A stretch of 64,000 nt of DNA from Sediminibacterium sp. (GTDB taxonomy: Bacteria > Bacteroidota > Bacteroidia > Chitinophagales > Chitinophagaceae), in assembly GCA_017983845.1 (NCBI GenBank), contig JAGOAO010000002.1, positions 62,001 to 126,000 on the forward strand. The letters run 5' to 3'. Below, in pieces: positions 25,163 through 35,316 of the stretch (positions are counted from its first letter, which is position 1; each line of letters starts with the position of its first letter). Made by a program: the position numbers and the translations under genes. The notes under the pieces were generated by a model, which worked only from the letters and a program-made list of their open reading frames with translations, made no database searches and was not told where the DNA came from.

Positions 25163-27001
25163 ATGTGTGGAATCGTAGGTTATATTGGGCATAGAGAAGC
25201 ATATCCGGTTGTAATAAAAGGATTAAAAAGATTAGAGTATCGTGGTTATGATAGTACAGGGGTTGCCATCATTCAAGAGGGCGGCTTACAAGTGCATAAA
25301 AAGAAAGGAAAAGTCGCTGAACTAGAAGAATCAGTGGTGGGTAAAAACTTACACAGCCATATAGCCATTGGGCACACACGTTGGGCTACGCATGGCGAAC
25401 CCTCTGACCGAAATGCACATCCGCATTTATCTAATAATGGCCGTTTAGCCATGTTGCACAATGGGATTATTGAAAACTATACCCAAATTAAAACCGAACT
25501 ACTTTCTAAGGGTTACACTTTTAAAAGTGACACCGATACCGAAGTATTGTTGAATTTCATTCAAGATATTCAGGACAATAACAATAGTAGCTTAGAAGAA
25601 GCTTTACGTATTGCCTTAAAAAGAATCGTGGGTGCTTATTGCATTTTATTAATTGACCAAGAAGACCCTGAAACCATCATTGCTGCGCGCAAAGGGAGTC
25701 CTTTAGTTATTGGCATTGGCAAGGATGAACATTTTTTAGCAAGTGACGCCTCTCCTATTATTGAATACACTAAAGAAGTCGTGTATGTGAATGATTATGA
25801 GATTGCAATTGTGAAAAAGGATGAGTTGATTTTGAAAAATTTAGGAAACGAAAAACAAACGCCATTCATTCAGAAATTAGATATGGAATTAGCAGCGATT
25901 GAAAAAGGCGGCTATGACCATTTTATGTTGAAAGAAATATTTGAACAACCTGCCACTATATTTGATTGCTTAAGAGGAAGATTATTGCATGAGCAACAAC
26001 AAATTATTATGGCTGGCGTAGACAATCATTTAGAGGCTTTAACCAAAGCTTCGAGAATCATGATTGTGGCATGCGGCACAAGCTGGCATGCTGGATTAGT
26101 AGCCGAATACATGATTGAAGAACTATGTCGTATTCCAGTGGAAGTAGAATATGCCTCTGAGTTTAGGTACCGTAATCCAGTAATTCATCCAGGAGATGTG
26201 ATTATTGCTATTTCTCAAAGTGGTGAAACTGCCGACACTTTAGTGGCATTAGAAAGTGCGAAAGAAAAAGGTGCATTTATTTTCGGAGTAGTCAATGCAG
26301 TGGGCAGTAGTATTGCTCGTTTGAGTGATGCGGGTGCTTATACCCATGCTGGACCTGAGATTGGTGTAGCGAGTACCAAAGCATTTACTGGACAGTTGGC
26401 TGTTTTGACTATGATGGCATTGAAAATTGCAAAAGCAAAGGGAAGCATTTCTGACGAACGTTATGTGCACTTATTAAATGAATTAGCATCTGTCCCAGAA
26501 AAAGTAAAAGAAATTTTAGCAGACACCACAAAGATCCAAGCAATTGCCACTAAATATAAAGATGCAAAGGATTTCTTGTATTTAGGAAGAGGGTATAATT
26601 TCCCTATCGCATTAGAAGGTGCATTAAAATTAAAAGAGATCACTTACATTCATGCGGAAGGCTACCCTGCCGCCGAAATGAAACACGGACCCATTGCATT
26701 GGTGGATGAAAACTTACCTGTAGTCTTTGTGGCAACTAAAGATTTGTATTACGAAAAAGTAGTTTCCAATATTCAAGAGATTAAAGCCAGAAAAGGACAG
26801 ATTATCGCTGTCGCTACAGCAGGTGATGCTGTGTTGCCAACCATGTCCGACAACGTGATGTTTGTGCCAGATATTGACGAAGTGATTGCACCTTTATTAA
26901 GTGTCATTCCATTGCAACTATTAAGCTATTACGTGGGTGTTGCAAAAGGCATTGATGTAGATAAGCCAAGAAATTTAGCGAAGTCAGTAACCGTGGAATA
27001 A
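25163..27001 (+). CDS. glmS: Glutamine-fructose-6-phosphate aminotransferase (isomerizing)
   Basis: GlmS (612 residues) makes glucosamine-6-phosphate for peptidoglycan and LPS. The N-terminal nucleophile Cys2 of MCGIVGYIGHREAYPVV starts the glutaminase domain (to about residue 215). Two SIS sugar-isomerase domains follow, with ACGTSWHAGLVAEYM, ISQSGETADTLVAL, VASTKAFTGQLAVL, EGALKLKEITYIHAEGYPAAEMKHGP and the C-terminal KPRNLAKSVTVE. Only 62 bases lie between it and the divergent GNAT gene, too few for a glmS ribozyme, and none is seen. Confidence 0.97.
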   Translation: MCGIVGYIGHREAYPVVIKGLKRLEYRGYDSTGVAIIQEGGLQVHKKKGKVAELEESVVGKNLHSHIAIGHTRWATHGEPSDRNAHPHLSNNGRLAMLHNGIIENYTQIKTELLSKGYTFKSDTDTEVLLNFIQDIQDNNNSSLEEALRIALKRIVGAYCILLIDQEDPETIIAARKGSPLVIGIGKDEHFLASDASPIIEYTKEVVYVNDYEIAIVKKDELILKNLGNEKQTPFIQKLDMELAAIEKGGYDHFMLKEIFEQPATIFDCLRGRLLHEQQQIIMAGVDNHLEALTKASRIMIVACGTSWHAGLVAEYMIEELCRIPVEVEYASEFRYRNPVIHPGDVIIAISQSGETADTLVALESAKEKGAFIFGVVNAVGSSIARLSDAGAYTHAGPEIGVASTKAFTGQLAVLTMMALKIAKAKGSISDERYVHLLNELASVPEKVKEILADTTKIQAIATKYKDAKDFLYLGRGYNFPIALEGALKLKEITYIHAEGYPAAEMKHGPIALVDENLPVVFVATKDLYYEKVVSNIQEIKARKGQIIAVATAGDAVLPTMSDNVMFVPDIDEVIAPLLSVIPLQLLSYYVGVAKGIDVDKPRNLAKSVTVE

Positions 27002-27047
27002 TCATGTCCGGATTCACACTTCAACAAAATTGAATTTAAATAAAAGA

Positions 27048-28064
27048 TTATCTAACCAAAATAGATGGGTCATGCTGCAAAGCTTGCTCATCTATTTTTT
27101 TGTCCCCTAATAAATGCCTTAGATTTTCTAGTGTAGTGGTAGCAATTTGATCCATTGCCTCTTTTGTAAAAAAGGCCTGATGTGCTGTAATAAAAACATT
27201 AGGGAAACTCATTAATCTTTGAATGGTGTCGTCTAAAATAATTTCAGAAGAAAGATCCTTGAAAAATAATTTCTCTTCTTGCTCATAGACATCAATCCCC
27301 AAATAACCTATATGTCCTGTCTTTAATCCTTCAATGGCAGCCTTGGTATCGATCAATCCACCCCTACTGGTATTGATCAACATCACTCCTTTTTTGGTCT
27401 GTGCTAAAAAATCAGGATTCACAATATGTTTAGTTTGTTCATTCAAAGGACAGTGGAGCGAAATAATATCCGCATCTTTGATCACCGACAATAAGGGTTG
27501 ATAGATTACGCCTGCTTTTTCAAGCGCCTCATCCACCATTAAATCAAATGCATGGACTTCACAACCAAACCCCAACATGATGCGTGCAAATGCAGCACCT
27601 ATTTTACCTGTGCCTATTACAGCCACTTTTTTGTCCTTTAAATTAAAACCTAATAAGCCCACCAAAGAAAAATTTTGTTCTCTAACTCTATTATATGCTT
27701 TATTAGTTTTGCGATTTAATGTAAGGATCATCGCAACGGCATGTTCCGCCACAGATGCTGGTGAATACGCAGGCACCCTGCAAACACTTATTTGATTTGC
27801 CTTTGCTGCCTCCAAGTCCACATTGTTAAATCCAGCACATCTTAACGCAACCACTTTCACGCCTTTAGAGGATAAAGCTTTTAATACTGCAGCATCCACT
27901 TTGTCATTCACAAAAACACAAACAGCATCCACTCCTTGAATCAACTCCACCGTTTCCAAACTCAATGCGGCTTCAAAGAAGACTAACTCGAATTGGTACA
28001 GCGCATTATGTGCTGTAAAGAACTGCTTATCATAAGCTTGCGTAGAAAAGAAGGCGATTTTCAT
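27048..28064 (-). CDS. D-2-hydroxyacid dehydrogenase (D-lactate dehydrogenase type)
   Basis: The 338-residue protein fits the fermentative D-lactate dehydrogenase (LdhA) branch: N-terminal KIAFFSTQAYDKQFF, CAGFNNVDLEAAK, the NAD-binding KVAVIGTGKIGAAFARI, HCPLNEQTKHIVN, LINTSRGGLIDTKAAIEGL with the catalytic Arg, and the catalytic His in FITAHQAFFTKEA. It would reduce pyruvate to D-lactate with NADH in the cytoplasm. Convergent with glmS; no hairpin terminator is visible in the 46-base gap. Confidence 0.93.
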   Translation of the reverse strand: MKIAFFSTQAYDKQFFTAHNALYQFELVFFEAALSLETVELIQGVDAVCVFVNDKVDAAVLKALSSKGVKVVALRCAGFNNVDLEAAKANQISVCRVPAYSPASVAEHAVAMILTLNRKTNKAYNRVREQNFSLVGLLGFNLKDKKVAVIGTGKIGAAFARIMLGFGCEVHAFDLMVDEALEKAGVIYQPLLSVIKDADIISLHCPLNEQTKHIVNPDFLAQTKKGVMLINTSRGGLIDTKAAIEGLKTGHIGYLGIDVYEQEEKLFFKDLSSEIILDDTIQRLMSFPNVFITAHQAFFTKEAMDQIATTTLENLRHLLGDKKIDEQALQHDPSILVR

Positions 28065-28123
28065 GCTGCTAATTTACGACGAAAAAAGGGATCCATTTTA
28101 AATGTCGTACCTTGCAGACCATT

Positions 28124-29398
28124 ATGAGTACGAATTTTAAAGATTTAGGCCTAATTGAGCCTATCCTATTAGCCCTTTTCGAAGAAGGCTACACTAACCC
28201 AACGCCCATTCAAGCACAGTCTATCCCTATCATTTTAGAGGGAAAGGACCTACTTGGTTGTGCACAAACCGGCACAGGAAAAACTGCCGCATTTACCCTT
28301 CCTATTATTCAGTTGTTATTGCAAAATAAACCTGCAGAGAAGCGAAAGAAGATTAGAACATTAATTGTTACCCCTACACGTGAATTGGCCATTCAGATTG
28401 CGGAGAGTTTTGAAGCTTATGGCAGACATACCCCGTTAAACTGTACTGTTATTTTTGGTGGCGTGGGACAAGGGCCACAAGTGACTGCATTAAGAAATGG
28501 AGTGGATGTAGTGATTGCTACACCCGGTCGTTTATTGGATTTAATGAATCAAGGCCATCTAAGTATTAGAGACGTTGAATTCTTTGTTTTGGATGAAGCA
28601 GATCGTATGTTGGACATGGGATTTGTGCATGATATCAAAAAATTATTAGCGGTATTGCCCAAGAAAAGACAATCTCTATTCTTCTCTGCTACGATGCCTC
28701 CAGAGATTGTTACCTTATCCAATGCGATTTTAAATAAACCAAGCTCCGTAACGGTTACGCCTGTATCATCGACTGTAGAAATTATTGATCAATCAGTTTA
28801 TTTTGTAGACAAAGTGAACAAGAATTCCTTATTGATGGAATTATTGAAAGACCAGAATATCAAAAATGTGTTAGTCTTTACAAGAACCAAACATGGCGCA
28901 GATAAAGTGGTGAATTTATTGGTAAAGAACAATATCTCTGCAGAAGCCATTCATGGTAATAAATCACAAAATGCAAGACAGCGAGCTTTGAGTAATTTCA
29001 AAGATCAGTCTACGCGTGTATTGGTTGCAACTGATATTGCAGCAAGAGGTATTGACGTGGATGAATTAGCACACGTAATCAATTTTGAGATTCCAAATAT
29101 TCCAGAAACCTATGTACATCGAATTGGTAGAACAGGAAGAGCTGGCGCATCTGGAGCCGCTTATTCATTCTGTGATTATGAAGAAAAAGCATTTTTAAAA
29201 GATATTGAGAAGTTGATTGGCAAAAACATCCCTGTGATTGAAAGCCATCCTTATCCAATGCAGCAGTTTCACGCAAACAAAACCTCAAAAGACGCAGGTT
29301 GGGGCAAACCCAATAATGTGAGAGGCAGAGCACCCCGTGAAGGCGGTCAAAATGGAGGACAAAAAAGACGATTTAGCAATTCAAAAACGAGTAGGTAA
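28124..29398 (+). CDS. DEAD-box RNA helicase
   Basis: The 424-residue protein has all DEAD-box motifs: the Q motif [10 protein letters not shown], motif [10 protein letters not shown], Ia PTRELAIQ, Ib [54 protein letters not shown] and [12 protein letters not shown]. The C-terminal tail of about 55 residues is basic and Gly/Arg-rich ([20 protein letters not shown]), as in RhlE-type helicases acting on ribosome assembly or RNA decay. I chose ATG 28124 (MSTNFKDLG) over an in-frame TTG at 28112. Confidence 0.95.
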   Translation: MSTNFKDLGLIEPILLALFEEGYTNPTPIQAQSIPIILEGKDLLGCAQTGTGKTAAFTLPIIQLLLQNKPAEKRKKIRTLIVTPTRELAIQIAESFEAYGRHTPLNCTVIFGGVGQGPQVTALRNGVDVVIATPGRLLDLMNQGHLSIRDVEFFVLDEADRMLDMGFVHDIKKLLAVLPKKRQSLFFSATMPPEIVTLSNAILNKPSSVTVTPVSSTVEIIDQSVYFVDKVNKNSLLMELLKDQNIKNVLVFTRTKHGADKVVNLLVKNNISAEAIHGNKSQNARQRALSNFKDQSTRVLVATDIAARGIDVDELAHVINFEIPNIPETYVHRIGRTGRAGASGAAYSFCDYEEKAFLKDIEKLIGKNIPVIESHPYPMQQFHANKTSKDAGWGKPNNVRGRAPREGGQNGGQKRRFSNSKTSR

Positions 29399-29401
29399 TA
29401 T

Positions 29402-29409
29402 TATCTTTG
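29402..29409 (+). promoter_or_regulatory. Putative -7 promoter element for the amidase gene
   Basis: TATCTTTG matches TAnnTTTG and lies in the 34-base gap between the helicase stop and the amidase ATG. No convincing TTG -33 element is seen at the usual distance. Confidence 0.4.
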
Positions 29410-29432
29410 AGATAAGTACCTAAATCGTTGCT

Positions 29433-31088
29433 ATGAAAAAAATGCTGGTTGGCTTTTTGTTCCTAATTGCTACCCCCCTATTGGCTCAAGATCGTCCTGT
29501 TACAAAAACAGACTTGTTGAGTAGTGCTAAATTAATGGACCTGCAATTTACAGATCCTGAAATTGACTCCTTATTCAATGATGTGTTAGACAATATTGCA
29601 AACTACAAAGCGATGCATGCCTTGTCTTTGAACAATAGTACCCCATTGAGTCTTTGGCATACTGCCATCCTTCCAGGAATGCAATTCAACAAAGTACAAC
29701 AACCTATTCTTTGGGATGCACCAAGTTCTGTAAAATTACCAACTGACAAAAATGAATTGGCCTTTTATTCAGTGGAACAATTGGCTTATTTGATTAAAAA
29801 TAAAAAAATCAGTTCCCTTGCATTAACGCAGTTTTTTATTGATAGAATTAAAAAATATGGTGACACATTACAATGTGTGATTAGTATTCAAGAAGATATT
29901 GCACTAACGCAAGCCAAGCAAGCTGATGCGGAAATTGCTGCAGGAAAATACAGAGGTCAACTTCATGGGATTCCTTATGGATTAAAAGATTTATTTGCAG
30001 TAAAAGATACTAAGACCACTTGGGGTGCAGCACCTTATCAAAACCAAGTGATTCAAGAAGATGCATTTGTCTACCAAAAAATGAAAGCGGCTGGTGCAGT
30101 TTTGGTTGCTAAGTTTACACTTGGCGCATTGGCGATGGGTGATTATTGGTTTGGTGGCAGAACTAAGAATCCATGGAATTTAAAATATGGTTCCTCTGGC
30201 TCCTCTGCAGGTTCAACTTCAGCTACCGTTGCAGGACTAGTTCCATTTGCGATTGGCACCGAAACTTGGGGAAGTATTGTCTCCCCTGCAACTACCTGCG
30301 GTGCAACTGGTCTTAGACCAACTTTCGGAAGCATCAGTCGTTCTGGTGCAATGGCATTGAGTTATAGCTTAGATAAAGTAGGTCCTATTACACGCTCTGC
30401 AAATGACGCTGCAATTGTTTTTAATTATTTACATGGCACTGATGGTAAAGATGGTTCTGCAGTAAATATGCCATTTAATTATGCGCCTAAAACAAATATC
30501 AAAACACTCAAAATAGCCTATGCCAAAAACTATTTTGACAAAATAAAAGATACCAACCGATCTGAATTTGAAGTGCTTAAGCAATTTAGAAAGATGGGGA
30601 TTGAATTGATTCCAATTAATTTCCCTGATAGTGGAGTATATCAATTCAACATGATGGACATTATCATTGGTGCAGAATGTGCTGCGCAATTTGACGAGTT
30701 GACACGTTCAGGCATGGATGATGCATTGACAAGACAAACTAAAAACGATTGGCCGAATCAATTTAGAACTTCAAGGTTTACACCCGCTGTTGAATATATT
30801 AATGCACAAAGGCATAGAACTACTTTAATGCAAAAAGTAAATGAAATTATAGCGCAATACGATGCCATCATTTGTCCATCAAGGGGCGGAGGCAATCAAT
30901 CTGCCATAACCAACCTAACTGGTCATCCTGTAGTATGTGTGCCAACTGGGTTAGATCCTAAATTCCAATTACCTACTGGCATTAGTTTCGTGGGCAAGCT
31001 TTTTGACGAAGCGACCATCTTAACCATTGCACACCAATATCAAAAAGCAACCGCATGGGATGAAATGCATCCTGCACTGTTTAAATAA
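29433..31088 (+). CDS. Exported amidase (amidase signature family)
   Basis: The 551-residue protein starts with a signal peptide (MKKMLVGFLFLIATPLLAQ). The amidase-signature catalytic Lys is in PYGLKDLFAVKDT, and the Ser-cisSer region is KYGSSGSSAGSTSATVAGLVPFAIGTETWGSI. VGPITRSANDAAIV and NLTGHPVVCVPTG are also conserved. The family hydrolyses C-N bonds of amides; GatA is excluded because of the export signal and the extra 90-residue N-terminal segment. The next gene, for a DUF4954 protein, starts 12 nt after the stop. Confidence 0.9.
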   Translation: MKKMLVGFLFLIATPLLAQDRPVTKTDLLSSAKLMDLQFTDPEIDSLFNDVLDNIANYKAMHALSLNNSTPLSLWHTAILPGMQFNKVQQPILWDAPSSVKLPTDKNELAFYSVEQLAYLIKNKKISSLALTQFFIDRIKKYGDTLQCVISIQEDIALTQAKQADAEIAAGKYRGQLHGIPYGLKDLFAVKDTKTTWGAAPYQNQVIQEDAFVYQKMKAAGAVLVAKFTLGALAMGDYWFGGRTKNPWNLKYGSSGSSAGSTSATVAGLVPFAIGTETWGSIVSPATTCGATGLRPTFGSISRSGAMALSYSLDKVGPITRSANDAAIVFNYLHGTDGKDGSAVNMPFNYAPKTNIKTLKIAYAKNYFDKIKDTNRSEFEVLKQFRKMGIELIPINFPDSGVYQFNMMDIIIGAECAAQFDELTRSGMDDALTRQTKNDWPNQFRTSRFTPAVEYINAQRHRTTLMQKVNEIIAQYDAIICPSRGGGNQSAITNLTGHPVVCVPTGLDPKFQLPTGISFVGKLFDEATILTIAHQYQKATAWDEMHPALFK

Positions 31089-31100
31089 TTAGTACAAACT

Positions 31101-33314
31101 ATGAATGAGATTAAGAAAATAAGTCTTCCTCAATTAGGCTATGGATTTATCAAGGAATTGCCAAAAGGCAAAGACGAATATTATTTACGCAATCAACAAA
31201 ACAGAAGTGGTATTCAATACCGTTCTTTGACTGCATTGGAAATTGAGATCCTAGTGCGCAATGGCAATACCAGTGACGATTGGACCAAATTATTGGTGTC
31301 CAACGCTTTTAATCCAGAACTGGTGAAGAGCTGCTCGTTTTTTGGATTGGTGCGTATTGGCAACTTAGAAACCACTTGCCTTTGCTTTAGTGATTTGACT
31401 GTGCCTGTAGGCTTGTACAACTCTACCATTATCAGTGCCGATTTTGGCAACAATGTTGCCATTCACAATGTCAACTACCTTTCCCATTATATCATTGGCG
31501 ACGAAGTGATTATTAGTAATGTGAATGAACTAGTCACTACCAATCATGCGAAATTTGGAAACGGTATTCTTAAAAAAGGAGAATCAGAATCGGTTAGAAT
31601 ATGGCTTGAGCTTTGTAATGAAAATACAGGTCGTAAAGTCCTACCTTTTAATGGAATGACTACGTCGGATGCTTTTTTGTGGACCAGGAATAGACATGAT
31701 CATGTATTGCAGCAAAAATTTATTGACCTTACAGAAAAGCAATTTGATAACAAACGGGGCTATTATGGAAAAATTGGCAATAGAACAGTGATCAAAAATT
31801 GTAGCATTATCAAAGACACTTGGATTGGCACAGATGCCTATTTGAAAGGTGCCAACAAAATTAAGAATGTCACTATCAATTCCAATGAAGTGGCAAAATC
31901 ACAGATTGGCGAAGGTTCAGAATTGGTGAATGGTATTGTAGGCTATGGCTGTAGAATTTTCTATGGCATCAAAGCAGTGCGTTTCATTATGTCGGATTAT
32001 TCTCAATTAAAATATGGTGCCAGGTTGATTAACTCTTTCTTGGGACCGAATGCAACTATTTCTTGTTGCGAAGTACTGAACTCCCTGATCTACCCTGCAC
32101 ACGAACAACACCACAATAACTCTTTTCTTTGTGCCGCATTAGTGATGGGTCAAAGTAATATAGCTGCTGGTGCTACCTTAGGTTCTAATCATAATAGCCG
32201 AGGCGCTGACGGAGAAGTGATTATGGGAAGAGGTTTCTGGCCAGGACTTTGTGTGAGCATAAAACACAATTCGATTTTCCCAAGCTTTACAATTTTAAAT
32301 AAAGGCGATTACAACCATGAATTGAATATTCCAATTCCTTTTTCACTCATAAGTATTGACTACACCAAAGACGAATTGGTGGTGATGCCTGGCTATTGGT
32401 TTTTGTATAATTTTTATGCGCTAGCCCGTAATGCATGGAAATACCAAGATAGAGATAAAAGAAAAAATATCGATCAATACTTTGAATACGATTATTTAGC
32501 ACCAGATAGTGTTAATGAATTAATCAAGGGAAGATCAATCATTGCTATAGCTGTCGCAAAAGCACAACTCCTTAAAGAAAAGAAGTCAATCAAAATGGAG
32601 GAAGCTAAATTAGCCCTGTTGGGTTCTAAATTGCTTACTACAAAAACTAAAAAAGAGATTGATCAACTAGATGTATTTGTGGAAGGCTTTGAAAATAGCA
32701 AACGAAAAACAAGACTCATTAAATGCTATGATGCATTTGCCATTTTTGAAAAAATGATCTTTATGTATGGCATGGACCAATTGATTGTGAAGTTGACTCA
32801 AAATGGTTTAAAAAATCTACCTACAAAAATAAAAGCCATTAAAACGACTGGCGCAGCAATGGACTGGATGAATATTGGTGGGCAATTAATCCCTTCCAAA
32901 TCTGTTCAAACAATGCTTCAACAAATCAAAACAGATAAATTGAATCATTGGGATGAAGTGCATCAATTTTATCAGCAAGAAACAGATAAATACCTTGCTA
33001 AAAAGAATACACACGCACTGCATTGTCTAGAATTTATTCAAGGCGAATCCATTAGCGGATTGAGTGTTAAAAAAATTAACGCATGGCTGGATCGTTACCA
33101 AGCAATTAAGGAAGAAGTGACCAGTAAAATCAAAAGCTCTAGGGAAAAGGATTATACCAATCCATTTAGAAAAATGGTTTATGAAAATCAAGCCGAGATG
33201 GATGCGATAGTGGGCGACTTAAATGACAATAGCTTTATTGCCCAACAAGAAGGCGACCTAATTCAACTAAATACATTTATCGGCGCTATTAAAAAAGCAT
33301 TAAAAACCAAATAG
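31101..33314 (+). CDS. DUF4954 family protein (putative left-handed beta-helix)
   Basis: The 737-residue protein matches the DUF4954 family known from Bacteroidota and spirochaetes. The region from about residue 85 to 430 contains many short repeats with isoleucine/valine and small residues (for example VGLYNSTIISADFGNNVAIHN, IKNCSIIKDTWIGTDAYLKG), as expected for a hexapeptide-repeat beta-helix such as found in sugar nucleotidyl- or acyltransferases. HNNSFLCAALVMGQSNIAAGATLGSNHNSRGADGE is a highly conserved core. The last 250 residues are helical and lysine-rich. No function is established. It is probably in one operon with the amidase, and its 3' end overlaps the convergent gene by 15 bases. 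Confidence 0.85.
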   Translation: MNEIKKISLPQLGYGFIKELPKGKDEYYLRNQQNRSGIQYRSLTALEIEILVRNGNTSDDWTKLLVSNAFNPELVKSCSFFGLVRIGNLETTCLCFSDLTVPVGLYNSTIISADFGNNVAIHNVNYLSHYIIGDEVIISNVNELVTTNHAKFGNGILKKGESESVRIWLELCNENTGRKVLPFNGMTTSDAFLWTRNRHDHVLQQKFIDLTEKQFDNKRGYYGKIGNRTVIKNCSIIKDTWIGTDAYLKGANKIKNVTINSNEVAKSQIGEGSELVNGIVGYGCRIFYGIKAVRFIMSDYSQLKYGARLINSFLGPNATISCCEVLNSLIYPAHEQHHNNSFLCAALVMGQSNIAAGATLGSNHNSRGADGEVIMGRGFWPGLCVSIKHNSIFPSFTILNKGDYNHELNIPIPFSLISIDYTKDELVVMPGYWFLYNFYALARNAWKYQDRDKRKNIDQYFEYDYLAPDSVNELIKGRSIIAIAVAKAQLLKEKKSIKMEEAKLALLGSKLLTTKTKKEIDQLDVFVEGFENSKRKTRLIKCYDAFAIFEKMIFMYGMDQLIVKLTQNGLKNLPTKIKAIKTTGAAMDWMNIGGQLIPSKSVQTMLQQIKTDKLNHWDEVHQFYQQETDKYLAKKNTHALHCLEFIQGESISGLSVKKINAWLDRYQAIKEEVTSKIKSSREKDYTNPFRKMVYENQAEMDAIVGDLNDNSFIAQQEGDLIQLNTFIGAIKKALKTK

Positions 33315-33887
33315 ATTCATACCTAATCCTAATTGCCATTGTGTGGTTTTCCACTTTGCCTGGTCCTGTAAGTCATTGATGTTTTGCAAGCCAACAACGT
33401 ATCTGCCATAGACAAAGAAACCGCCAAGGTTTACTTTGGCACCTCCGACAAATGAAAACTCCCCTTGCTTAAATGCTAGCTGGGCATTTTCGATACCGTC
33501 TTTCTTTTGATCTATTAGAATACCATATTGTGGTCCTGCTTGTAAAAGCAATGCAGAAAATGGTTTCACCTGAATCAACAAAGGCACCATTAAATAGTTT
33601 AAATGATAGGTCTCCGGATTCAATGCATTGTTGCCAAGCACATCCCCAATAGAGGGATTGGTAGATAATTTCGTTTGGGACAATAATACTTCTGGCACTA
33701 AACTAATTTTTTCTGTAAGCCCTATCTGTGCTGTAATACCTCCATGATAAGAGGCTGCATGACGATCTACCGCTACAGAATTGACACTAGAAAAATTTTG
33801 TCCAATTTTTATACCTATACCAAATTTTTCTTGTGCATTTAAAGTAAGTGTGCTCAGTAATCCGATAGTCAATAGGATGTTTTTCAT
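33300..33887 (-). CDS. Outer-membrane beta-barrel protein (PorT/OmpW-like)
   Basis: The 195-residue protein has a signal peptide (MKNILLTIGLLSTLTLNAQ) and alternating hydrophobic strands ending in an aromatic residue (GLGMNLFGF), the usual C-terminus of outer-membrane barrels. GIGIKIGQNFSSVN, SYHGGITAQIGLTEKISLVPEVLLSQ and LLLQAGPQYGILIDQK are typical of the eight-stranded 'porin family' proteins of Bacteroidota. Function is unknown. A consensus promoter lies 51 nt upstream, and the stop overlaps the DUF4954 gene. Confidence 0.82.
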   Translation of the reverse strand: MKNILLTIGLLSTLTLNAQEKFGIGIKIGQNFSSVNSVAVDRHAASYHGGITAQIGLTEKISLVPEVLLSQTKLSTNPSIGDVLGNNALNPETYHLNYLMVPLLIQVKPFSALLLQAGPQYGILIDQKKDGIENAQLAFKQGEFSFVGGAKVNLGGFFVYGRYVVGLQNINDLQDQAKWKTTQWQLGLGMNLFGF

Positions 33888-33938
33888 GGATTTGATTTTA
33901 ATAATGTTCTAAAAGCGTATTTCGATACATAGAACGCT

Positions 33939-33969
33939 CAAAATTAAACTTTGTTACATGATTATGCAA
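33939..33969 (-). promoter_or_regulatory. Promoter for the outer-membrane barrel gene
   Basis: On the minus strand, TTG (33969-33967), a 20-nt spacer and TAATTTTG (33946-33939) match the Bacteroidota consensus. It begins immediately after the metallophosphoesterase stop codon. Confidence 0.62.
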
Positions 33970-35205
33970 TTAAACTAATTCTAAGAGTGTAATTTCTGCC
34001 AGGATCCCTACTCTACCTGGATAACCCAAGAATCCAAACCCTCTATTCACATATAATTTTTGATTTCCTTGCTCATATAAACCAGCCCATTGTTTGTAGA
34101 CCCACTGTACAGGACTCCATTTAAAATAAGGATTCTCTAAACCAAATTGCATACCGTGGGTATGCCCTGATAACATTAGATCAACCTGAGGATATTCAGC
34201 AATGACTTGCGCCTCCCAATGACTAGGATCATGACTCATTAAAATAATCACCTCTTTTGGATCCACACCAAGCATGGCTTTATCCATTTGACCATATTTT
34301 GGAAATCTTGCTTTGGCGCCCCAGTTTTCAATACCTACTAATTTTATTTGCGCACCTGCATGTTCAATTGAAACATGTTCATTCATTAACAATTTCCAAC
34401 CCATAGATGCATGTACTTCTTTTAATGCCTGTAGGTTTGCTTCCTTGGCTTGCAAAGTTGGCCACTGCACATAATCTCCATAATCATGATTGCCTAATGT
34501 GCTAAACACCCCTTTTGGTGCCGACAATTGTCCAAAAACAGCTGTCCACTCCTGCATTTCAGTTGCTCTATCATTCACTAAATCTCCTGTAAAAAGAATT
34601 AAATCTGGGTTTTGTTTTTGAATTAAATCAATTCCTTTTTGAACTGCTAAAGCTTCTTTTAAACTCCCACTATGGATATCACTAATATGTACAATTTTAA
34701 ATCCTTTAAATGCAGCAGGCAAATTTTTAATCGTCACTTTCTTATGCACCAATTGGTATTTGTACTTATTCCCAAACCCATATAGAAGCGAAAAAAACAA
34801 AGTTGAAGAAACACCCAATCCAAGCCAATTTAAAAAAGCGGATCTTGGGATGCCCTGTTCTGTATTTAAAAATTTTGCACCAGCAGTGGATGCCACCTGA
34901 CCCATGGTCCAAAATGTACCTCTTCTTAAATCATCCACTAAAAAGAATAAAACAAGGGTGATTTGGGTAATGACCCAACCCACGCCTATAGAGAAAACAT
35001 ATTGCCTAAAATAAGGGTTGACCACAAAAGGGAAAAGCAGAAAAGAACCCAAACTTGCGATACAAAGAAACCAATAGCCATAACTAACAGCTGTTCTTAT
35101 TCCCAAACTAGCTCCATTTAACATGATTTTTAGGACATGAAAGATGTAAAAATCAATCAAAATCAAGAAACTGATGAGGATAAATACAAAAATGGGATTC
35201 TTCAT
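33970..35205 (-). CDS. Membrane-anchored metallophosphoesterase
   Basis: The 411-residue protein has about four N-terminal membrane segments (residues 1-145) followed by a calcineurin-like phosphoesterase domain. The dinuclear metal site motifs are complete: HISDIHSGS, LFTGDLVNDRATE, TLGNHDYGDY and LMLSGHTHGMQFG. It belongs to the YkuE-like branch, thought to act on membrane-associated phosphodiesters; the substrate is unknown. It is divergent from parA, with about 110 bases between the starts. Confidence 0.92.
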   Translation of the reverse strand: MKNPIFVFILISFLILIDFYIFHVLKIMLNGASLGIRTAVSYGYWFLCIASLGSFLLFPFVVNPYFRQYVFSIGVGWVITQITLVLFFLVDDLRRGTFWTMGQVASTAGAKFLNTEQGIPRSAFLNWLGLGVSSTLFFSLLYGFGNKYKYQLVHKKVTIKNLPAAFKGFKIVHISDIHSGSLKEALAVQKGIDLIQKQNPDLILFTGDLVNDRATEMQEWTAVFGQLSAPKGVFSTLGNHDYGDYVQWPTLQAKEANLQALKEVHASMGWKLLMNEHVSIEHAGAQIKLVGIENWGAKARFPKYGQMDKAMLGVDPKEVIILMSHDPSHWEAQVIAEYPQVDLMLSGHTHGMQFGLENPYFKWSPVQWVYKQWAGLYEQGNQKLYVNRGFGFLGYPGRVGILAEITLLELV

Positions 35206-35267
35206 AGCGGTTATTAAGCTGTAAAATTAAGTTTAATCAGCTTCTTTATAACAGATTTAATCCCAAA

Positions 35268-35293
35268 TTGTTACTATTTATGCCTTATTTTTG
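35268..35293 (+). promoter_or_regulatory. Putative parAB promoter
   Basis: TATTTTTG (35286-35293) matches the -7 consensus, with TTG at 35268-35270 (15-nt spacer, shorter than usual). AAGGAG lies 9 nt before the parA ATG at 35317, one of the few clear Shine-Dalgarno sequences in the window. Confidence 0.45.
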
Positions 35294-35316
35294 GAGCAAA
35301 TTAAGGAGTGCACTTT

